This document shows positions 56,575 to 64,000 of a stretch of 64,000 bases of DNA, in pieces. Position 1 is the first letter of the stretch; each line of letters begins with the position of its first letter. Made by a program: the position numbers and the translations under genes. The notes beneath the pieces are model-generated. The model was not told where the DNA came from. It made no database searches and worked only from the letters and a program-made list of their open reading frames with translations. Where the stretch lies: contig OY740765.1 of NCBI GenBank assembly GCA_963513935.1, forward strand, positions 118,115,362-118,179,361. The letters are read 5' to 3'. This DNA comes from Aphrophora alni. Taxonomy: Eukaryota; Arthropoda; Insecta; Hemiptera; Aphrophoridae.

Positions 56575-56682
56575 TCAACAAAATAACGGTGTGTCTTGAC
56601 CCGCAAGCTACTTTAATCACTTTGGTCTCCATGTCGATGTCCATCTCAGTCAACCATTTCACTGCTCTAGGCTCAGTCTGAA
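56575..56682 (-). CDS. RCCD1: RCCD1 exon 3 of those visible
   Basis: A 108-bp exon. The acceptor (GTTACAG) ends at 56683 and the donor GTAAGT begins at 56574. Joined in phase to the 57667 exon, it reads QTEPRAVKWLTEMDIDMETK and IKVACGSRHTVILL, the VxCGxxHT strand of an RCC1 repeat. An open frame beginning with Met at 56782 extends upstream but is intronic read-through. A hAT-like MITE ends only 22 bp beyond the donor. Confidence 0.92.
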
Positions 56683-57666
56683 CTGTAACACAATCTTTAT
56701 TGCTAAATTCAAATTGCACAATTATTCTGTTCATATTCACATCCAAATATAAATAAAATAAATGGTGCAAGAAATTGGACATACTCTCTCATTCATCCAT
56801 CTTTAAAACATAATAAAAATTAAACAAAACTTTTTGTCAACAAAAATTTTATTTCTGTAGTTATCAGTTAAGAAGTAAAAATAAACTATGGACATCATGT
56901 GTCCCAAATAGGGTCTAAACTTCTATGATTATGCAATAAATGCATACTCTGTATAAATAGTATTTGATTAAAATTGAGTTTTTAATGACGGTCAAGGTTA
57001 ATTTTTGTTTTTGTCAATTATTCTTGAACTGTAATATTTTTTGACTAGAGATTTTGTACGCATATCAGGATCAATTATTCTTCATATTCATAAAAAATTG
57101 AACTAAATTGGTATAGCAGATTTTCAGAAAATACGTCTTCCTTAGCTGATTATTTAATTCTTTTACCAATAACTCACTAACCAGAAGTTTTGGAGAGATA
57201 GCGACCAATACGTTTTGTTTAGGTCCTTAAAGGCTGTAGTTGAGCAAAATTTGATCAAAATCATTACAGTAAATTTTGAGAAAAGTGTAATTTTGTGTTT
57301 TTCTTATGTCAGCTACCCCTAAGTTTTGAGTAATAGAAACAAAATAAAAAGTCCCAGTATATGGTCAAAATATGCCCACATACCAACTTTGATTAAAATC
57401 CATCTATGATCTATGTATTTAAACAATAGATCATTGGACATACAACACATGACACACAGACAGACTGATATTATTCCAAAAATCACTTTCTTAGACTCAG
57501 GTGACCTTGAAATGAATAATAGGTCAATAAATCGATGTCAATTTTAAATCTGTATGGTGTACAACTTCTTATTCCAGCAAACAATTGCTTATATAGGTTA
57601 TTTCCCTCAAAAAATATTTTGCCTGGACTAGTAGAACAAAAATAGATCAAATAAACTATTGTTTAC
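56683..57666 (-). other. RCCD1 intron
   Basis: AT-rich. Around 57330-57500 a dispersed-repeat-like phrase (ACACACAGACAGACTGATAT followed by CAGGTGACCTTGAAATG) resembles a common insect transposon tail. No other feature. Confidence 0.45.
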
Positions 57667-57860
57667 CTTTACATTCTGATAGAGAGCAGGCAAGTTGTCC
57701 ATTGGAATTCCACCCCCAAGAATATAGTTCACCATCTTCTGTTAATACCCATGTATGCCATCCACCAACAGCAATGTTTGTTACCTTAACATTTGTAAGG
57801 GATTGGATTTCTTTTGGTTGTTCCTCTGGTTCTAAGTCTCCATGACCCAATTGTCCTCGA
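57667..57860 (-). CDS. RCCD1: RCCD1 exon 2 of those visible
   Basis: A 194-bp exon. The acceptor TATAG ends at 57861 and the donor GTAAAC begins at 57666. It reads RGQLGHGDLEPEEQPKEIQ, then IAVGGWHTWVLTEDGELYSW and GWNSNGQLA: a complete RCC1 blade with the GGWHT and GQLGHG signatures highly typical of RCCD1. Phases on both sides fit the neighbouring exons (AG|T before, G|TT after). The apparent Met at 57850 is internal. Confidence 0.95.
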
Positions 57861-58062
57861 CTATAAAATTTTAACTTGTAGTTTTAAAACATTTATTATG
57901 ATAAATTAATGTTTATTACACACAGTGTTGGCAAGTTTGCATACTATTTCTAATACCAAGCAAGATTTATGTACTGAGTAAATAAACTGGCATTTGAAGA
58001 GTCAGAATATTTCCCAGAAAAGATAGAAACTTATTTTTGTGAATCCTCAAGTGAATTGGTGA

Positions 58063-58700
58063 AAACAGAAATAGCTTTCTACCAAGCTGAATCTAAGAGA
58101 AGAACTTTAAAAAGACACTGGAAATGATTCACACAACTTATGTGGGTTTCCCTCTTATTTACACAGAAGGTTCTGTTAACCTCAATGTAGGAAGAGCAGG
58201 TGCTGGATTTTATAATGAGGAAAGTGGTGAAAAGTAAATTACATTCCAGCAAGTTGAAGATCAAACATAGATGCTGAGTTATTGGCCATAAACACAATAC
58301 TCACAAGCTGTATAAATATTATAAAAGCATTTGTATTTTGACAAACTCAAGATTTGCTCTTTAATCTTTATGTAATTCTATGCCTCCTAACTATGCATTT
58401 AGAATTACTGAAATATGGAAGCTGCTGAATAAATTACAATCAATTGAAAATAAAGTTGTTCTGCAGTGGATCCCATCACAATGTGGAGTGCTAGATAATG
58501 AAACAGCAGATGAGATTCCCAAGGAAGCTTTTAGATGGCTACCAGTTCAGCCTCCTAAATACTCATTGGCAAAATGCAACAACCATCATAGAAGAAGCTA
58601 TTGTCATCATGGAAGAGTGGAAGGCAAGAAGGAGGAATTGTTCAACTGAGTGTAAACTGAATGAAATAGATACCTGCAGAGCCAAATAATCCTGTTGTTC
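58063..58700 (+). pseudogene. Non-LTR retrotransposon RNase H fragment in RCCD1 intron
   Basis: Plus strand, antisense to RCCD1. Frames read LIYTDGSVNLNVGRAGAGFY (first catalytic Asp of RNase H), CILTNSRFAL (normally TDS; Asp changed to Asn), and VVLQWIPSQCGVLDNETADE (normally SHCG). Frameshifted and catalytically altered; dead. Confidence 0.8.
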
Positions 58701-59233
58701 CTCCATCCCCTTTTTCAACTGACTTGAGTTTGTGCGACTACTTCTCTTCTTGAGATTGAAAAAAATCTCAAAGGACACAATTATAGGATAATAGAAAAAA
58801 AGTAATTGAGCAGTTGAAATGTAGACTCTGGTCATTTGAAAATAAAAGCTTGTACTGAATTAGTCTCATTACTACCTCATACAGACCTCAAATATTACAA
58901 TTTTTACCAGTTGCTTAGAAACCAGCACATATCATTACAATAAACAAAACAGTAATGTACATGTAATGTTAAAATGTATTTTTTTTAATTCATTTCTAAG
59001 AATAAAAATATTTAGGATTTGCTTATCTTTTAAAGATAAAGCTTTTACACAAACTGTAAAGTGTTTAAAAAAATTGTTTCATGTTGCCTTTTGGACTGTA
59101 ATACTTTTTAACAGCTTACTTGCTAAGTAAATTTGCATTGTCAATCCTGTTAGCTTAGCTAAATTTTGTAATCTTTAACAACTTGTTACTAAACACACAT
59201 TTAAAATATAATTGTACTCTTTTGTTTATTTAA

Positions 59234-59812
59234 TCCATTAGATGACTCTGATGACCACTATTCACTACAGATTCTCAGTACGTAATCGCCTCTGACGAGT
59301 ATTACTCATAGCACGTATTCACTGACATTGACGAATATATCTCGCTATGATGTTTAAATGGAATAACTGGTTTGTAAAAGTTTCATGAATATCCGATAGA
59401 TGTCAGAGTAATACTTTTTACTGTATTATTTTTACCACTATTTTTATTCTTTGTGAGTCAGAGAATACATGTGTACAATATATTCGTTTCGTTGCTAGTG
59501 TTGTTTTGCAAAATGAGTTATGTACATAGTGATATTGTTAATCAATCTGAGGAAATTGTAATACTTTTATGTGAAAAAGATGATGATAATACAGATGAAG
59601 AAGACGTATTCACCTATGCATTTAGGTATAATATTGTTTCTAACAAAATTTATCATAATATGCCTACATCATAACCATGGGAAGAAGCAAATACAATTTT
59701 GGGGGAAAAACCTACAAATTGTAAATTTATTTCTAGGTGATTTCTAAATCCTTTTTTTTTTTTAATAGCTATTTTTGGGAATTTTAAAAATAAAAACGTG
59801 TTGGTGAATGGA
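59234..59812 (+). mobile_element. Short TTAA element with piggyBac-like N-terminal ORF
   Basis: TTAA at 59230-59233 and 59813-59816. The ends share only TCCATT as inverted repeat. Left subterminal sequence contains repeated TCTGA(C/T)GA motifs. It carries ATG at 59513. It resembles a ~580-bp internally deleted piggyBac-like element lying in a RCCD1 intron. Confidence 0.55.
59513..59674 (+). pseudogene. 53-codon acidic ORF, transposase N-terminus remnant
   Basis: Starts MSYVHSDIVNQSEEIV and has an acidic run DDDNTDEED, as seen at the start of many piggyBac transposases. It stops after 53 codons with no catalytic domain. Identification is by composition and context only. Confidence 0.4.
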
Positions 59813-59971
59813 TTAAAAAATCATACTTAACTCTTAACGGTTAGATAATATTTTAAATAAAAATTTCTAATATATTGCGATTTTAGGTCTTTGGAATGAG
59901 AAATTATATTTTTATTTCTTTATGCTTCATTTCCCCCCTACTAAAATAAAAAATTTAAATGTCTAACTTAC

Positions 59972-60101
59972 CTTCCTAGTCCCCAAGTAAATACCTGTCC
60001 CACAGTTGATAGGAGAACTGAGTGTTCTATGCCACATGCTATATCTTTTACTATGACTTCAGGTAAGAAAGATATTCTGCTGGGTATATTGTAAATCCAC
60101 C
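59972..60101 (-). CDS. RCCD1: RCCD1 exon 1 of those visible
   Basis: A 130-bp exon. The acceptor GTGATAG ends at 60102 and the donor GTAAG begins at 59971. It reads IYNIPSRISFLPEVIVKDIA, then CGIEHSVLLSTVGQVFTWGL, the first complete RCC1 blade, splitting its last codon (AG|T) with the next exon. About half of a typical RCCD1 (roughly 170 N-terminal residues) should precede it. I found no convincing earlier exon between 60102 and 64000, so the start codon probably lies right of the window or in short unrecognised exons. Confidence 0.92.
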
Positions 60102-61264
60102 CTATCACAAAGAGTGGATAATGTAAATCATTGTACTTATTTAAAAGTAATTACATACATTTTTTAACAAACTAGACCAGCCCATCTGAAACAAGAAGAA
60201 TTTGTGCTAGCTAGCTGGTTTTGTGTACATATCTTTATTCGGTCATTCGAAATATAATGTAAAATGTCCACCTTATTTTTCACAGAGTGTAATATTTTAC
60301 ATTACATTATTACATTACTAAACAGTCATTGATGAAACCTATTTCATTCCCCTTGCAACGGACAGGAGGTTATGTAGATTTGAAAAAATTAGAATTTTTG
60401 TAAAAATTGAATTTTTCTTTATATGTGTAGCTTCAGTAGTCTAAGTCGATTTTTTCAGGTTCCGAGTTGTAGGAACTTATCACTAAATGTGACCTTTACT
60501 CAGCGATGTGTTTCAAATTGCTTCCCTAACTTAGAATATTTAGCTATTATTGGAACTAATTTGATGAATTAAAATTTATGGAAAAAAAACTGGTTTTGAG
60601 GTTGTCACAGTATACTTCTCAAAATTGATTGGTTCTTCACAAGTTCTTTCTATCTTGTCTCATTCATAAGTTATGTAACACTAAAGTATAAACTTTTCCA
60701 AAAATTCTCAAAGTCCAAAACAATTTTTTATGTTTCACAATCAGAAAAAAACAATAAAATAAAAAATAAAGAATTAAGTTTTTTGAAAAAATTAATAAAT
60801 AAAAAGTTGGTTGATAAAAGACAACTTTCAAAGTGCATAAAACCAAAAATAAAATTAATTTTAAATTATTTTATGGAGGGGAGATAAATTATGTAATAGA
60901 GCAGATAAATAATTAGAATAATGTAACAATAAAATATGTGTAGAAAGAAAATAATGTGTAGAAAAGCATAAGTGTTAAAACTCAGAAATTTTAATTTAAT
61001 CAATCTAAAAAATAGTAAGTGTAATGAAGACGATAGTGCAGGTACAAAAATCGCTGAAGTGTGTTGTATACGAGTTTCGTGGTGCGGGCATAAACTTTGT
61101 TAGAGACAATAGCCAAAATGAAGTTCAAAACCAAAACTATCAAGGTGTGAAAATAAATTAGAACAATGGGTTGTGACAAGAAGTAAAATTTCTTGGGAAC
61201 AAGAAGTCTCAGGGGAATCAATGGAAGTTCTAACGATGTACCAAATTGCCAGGAATATGAAGAA
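60102..61264. other. RCCD1 intron or upstream region, nothing recognised
   Basis: AT-rich. No exon with RCC1 signature or other homology was seen on either strand. Confidence 0.45.
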
Positions 61265-62370
61265 CGTTGTCTAGAGGAAATCCGATAATCCTGAAGGAAG
61301 ATATGAGAGTTTCTCGAAAAACAATAGCTATAAAATATAGGAATAATCAAAGGGAATTGATACTGCACAGTGGATTCAGGCAGCTAAAAAATGGCGGGGC
61401 TTGCAGTAGAGCCAACGATAACCAAAATACACTAATGAGGCTAATTAATTGAATTAATTAAAAAAAGACAAACAATCCTGAATAAATAAAGTAGAAACAC
61501 TTAAATTAAATTAATATTGAAGCAATTCCAGACCAAAAATGAAGGAAAACATGGAAAAAATATTAGGTACCAAATGAAGCAGAGAAGAAATAGTTGGTAC
61601 CAAAAATATGGTACTAGGAGGAAGAAACATTTTAGATTAACAATTAACAATTTAGATTTTGTTAATTCAAGAAAAGTTATCAAGTGTGATTAATTTATTA
61701 CGTGTTTGTCATAAGATGTATGTTTTCTGTTTGCAGGATTTTTGATATATTTTGTTAGCTATAAGTTTTTGAGTTCAAATAATTTTTATTTTAAATCACA
61801 CTTGTGTCGACTTCATCAATTCAACATAAAAAGCAAAGAAAGTAGAAGCATTGCATAAATAACATAAAGTCTAACATTTTTAAATAAATACAATTTTATT
61901 ATTAGTTCTCATTTAAGTAAACTAAAGATAAGTTGGGTATAAGATCCAATGCTCCAGAGATTACCTATAGTAGAAAATTAATAGTAATTTAAAATTGGAG
62001 CTAGTCGGTTACTTATAAAGTAAATATAATTACTGGAAGGTATTTGAACAAATAGGGGGATTCCATCAAGTTTGGGCTGCTGAACTCGGTGAAGGGAATG
62101 CTCAGACCAGGCCAGACAATTATTCAGTCTATACTTACAGTGGTCTGGGTTGTTCTTTCCGCACTGTATAAGCTCCCTGACAAGGTTAAAAGCGAATAAA
62201 ATTCAAAAAATCAGACGAGTAACAAAGTATTCTAAATTCAATTCCATAAAAGCTGAACTAACCTGGGCGGGAAATACTCGATTCGACTAGACAAGAGCAA
62301 AGTTAGCAAGAGTACGACGAAAAAATAAACTACGAGCCAGGGTAGAGAGGTTGTGTGTTGTACCCTGCAT
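61265..62370. repeat. Repeat R, second locus (rearranged)
   Basis: 61265-61580 matches 26938-27270 in the same orientation. 61800-62370 matches 23775-24203 plus 26315-26500 in reverse orientation and without the TTAA copy D. Relative to the first locus one block is inverted. A putative minus-strand reading frame (62238-62465) is an open stretch in the repeat, similar to one at 23775-24002. Confidence 0.75.
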
Positions 62371-64000
62371 GTAAAAAATGTTTCTATTTCAATATTAATG
62401 GAAGATGGAATGCCAGCACTTGAGTCATTTAATAAATGTGTTTGTATTAAGATAATAATGTACATAATGAAAAGTAATATATTTTAAGAAATATAAACAC
62501 ATCTGAAAAAAATTTGATACCGCAATAAAAAATATGCTCATGAAATAACTAATTGAAGATTTATCTTAAATTTGTATATTTTGAATTCATGTGGAAAACT
62601 AAAGTAACATGATAATACTAAGGATGAAACAATTAAATAAAAAACAGAGTGGGTTGCTAATATACAAATATACAACTACTATTGGACAATACTCAAATAG
62701 TGTGTATCTAGGTCATGGACTAATAACATCTATATTAGCACTAAGATACAATTTAGATATATTACCTGTATATTTTCCCCTTGTTGTTTAAAGATGAAAA
62801 ACTACTGTCATTATCGTCTTAAAAAATAGGAGGAAAAGAGCAAAAATTAGAGACCCCTAGCACCCTCGAATACTGGAATAGCGTCAGAGTCAAAAAAGAA
62901 CAAAATTTGGTAAAAAGAGACATGTTAGGAAAGAGGAAAGAGAAGGATCTAACCTAACCTAACCCAAGACTAGATGAAGGAAGGTGTATATCCAGTTAAA
63001 GTCCTTTGGGCTTGCTGCATCCGTACTCAGTATGAGTGAGCCTAGTGGTATACCTAAGGGGAGTTTGGGGGTCTGGACACCGAACGATCAATTTAAAAAA
63101 AAATAATATCTTTAACCACACTTTTTAGTACAATTAAGTTTGTAGCCAAAAACGATGATGTGGAACTACTTTAGCGACAGGTAAATTATTTTGTTTTATA
63201 CTTGATTTACCTCACTTGCAAAGCCGACAGACACACATGCCTGGCTGCTAGAGAGCTTGGATAGGTCCTTTGTTTGGTTTTTTAAGTGATTTTAAGAAGG
63301 ATACGTAATAGCGTTGAGTTCTGAAAAATATTTATATTCAAGGATGGTACATTCAACTATTTCCAAGCATGATCGGCCATACTCAGAACAGTTTGGAACT
63401 ATTCATAACAACAACAGAAAACTATCCTTTTTGATACGTCACTTTCAGTTAGTGAGTGTTTTTTTGTGACTTATTTTTGTCTCGAGTTGTAATTTTGCAA
63501 ATCTGTACCCATATGATTGGCTGGATTCTGTTTTCAACTTTGAAGTCCTGTGAAAACAAACATGTAACAGCTTAAAAATTTATGTCTAATAGAGATAACA
63601 GTTAAAGAATATTTTAGGGTTATAAAATCGATTTTTTTTAAACATAAGTGACATTGTTATCTGTTGTGGGAGAAGTGTGGTAATGGAGGATAGATATCCA
63701 GATGGAAATTAACAAATCGTATTCTCTAGCAAATAAATAACATTTTATTGAAATTGTTTGTCTTTTGAATACAAGAAATATTACTTAAAAGACTATGTAA
63801 TATCTCAAACCCAACTGGCTATAATAAATTCCAAACAATTTAATTATAGCCACAAGTTAGTTTAAAAAAACTTTACCCTTAGGTTATTTACCACTAAACT
63901 TCTAATATAGGCTATTATTTTTGCGAAGAAAAATGAATTGAAAATAAAAATATCTTCCTCTTGCGGTAGAACGTGCCAAACATAACATCTCAACGAATTA
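62371..64000. other. Intergenic or intronic; retroelement 3'-tail repeat at 62850-63090
   Basis: 62850-63075 is the second copy of the repeat at 39470-39700. It is followed by GGACACCGAACGATCA, as near 34130, suggesting a common non-LTR tail. From about 63100 to 64000 nothing was recognised. Confidence 0.5.

Noticed and set aside
56683..56782. Methionine start of the RCC1-like frame at 56782
   Set aside because: The sequence upstream of the acceptor at 56683 has no RCC1 similarity, and the exon joins in phase to 57667-57860.
63841..64000. Possible upstream RCCD1 exon on the minus strand
   Set aside because: Frames there show no RCC1 or RCCD1 N-terminal signature.

Overview
This is a 64-kb piece of an AT-rich, repeat-laden eukaryotic nuclear genome, most likely an insect. 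GT-AG introns, kilobase-scale introns and arthropod-type transposon families (piggyBac-like, Tigger/pogo, mariner-like, hAT, Penelope-like, non-LTR and Gypsy elements) all point that way. The species cannot be named from the sequence. There are no bacterial-style operons, Shine-Dalgarno sites or CRISPR arrays.

Only two conserved host genes are visible, arranged convergently. On the + strand, three exons (4124-4235, 17954-18078, 31677-31838) join in frame into the C-terminal part of carnosine N-methyltransferase (CARNMT1 family), with two introns of about 13.7 and 13.6 kb packed with mobile DNA. On the - strand, four exons (59972-60101, 57667-57860, 56575-56682, 54539-54717) join in frame into the C-terminal half of an RCC1-domain protein of RCCD1 type. 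The 5' exons of both genes lie outside the window or were not recognised.

The rest is transposon archaeology. 1-1440: decayed hAT/ZMYM1-like transposase. 1586-2995: sixteen 88-bp tandem units bounded by inverted repeats, apparently a small transposon that became a satellite. 5.7-8.7 kb: a pogo-type deletion derivative, then a TTAA-flanked element inserted into a minisatellite. 8.9-12.2 kb: mariner-like remnant and two oppositely oriented non-LTR 3' ends bracketing a Gypsy fragment and a metalloproteinase-like fragment. 12.2-16.6 kb: Penelope-like remnants split by a second TTAA element. 18.1-27.3 kb: further TTAA elements, one containing a Tigger copy and itself sitting inside another repeat. 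28-31 kb: a decayed non-LTR retrotransposon. 32-40 kb: Gypsy and non-LTR fragments, a hAT element with perfect 8-bp target duplications, and a TTAA MITE with 20-bp palindromes. 41-47 kb: Gypsy pol remains and an env-like ORF interrupted by a tRNA-derived SINE and by a perfect 161-bp-arm palindrome. 47-49.5 kb: a degenerate tandem array abutting a TTAA-family fragment. 50.5-54.3 kb: two non-LTR remnants and a 1,614-bp TTAA element with a small multi-exon gene. 54.5-60.1 kb: RCCD1 with a hAT-like MITE, a non-LTR RNase H fragment and another TTAA element in its introns.

The least explained items are the spliced 86-residue gene inside the TTAA element at 52701-54314, the CCCT-ended TTAA family whose inverted ends match within a copy but differ between copies, the element-derived 88-bp satellite, and the perfect palindrome at 41153-41475.
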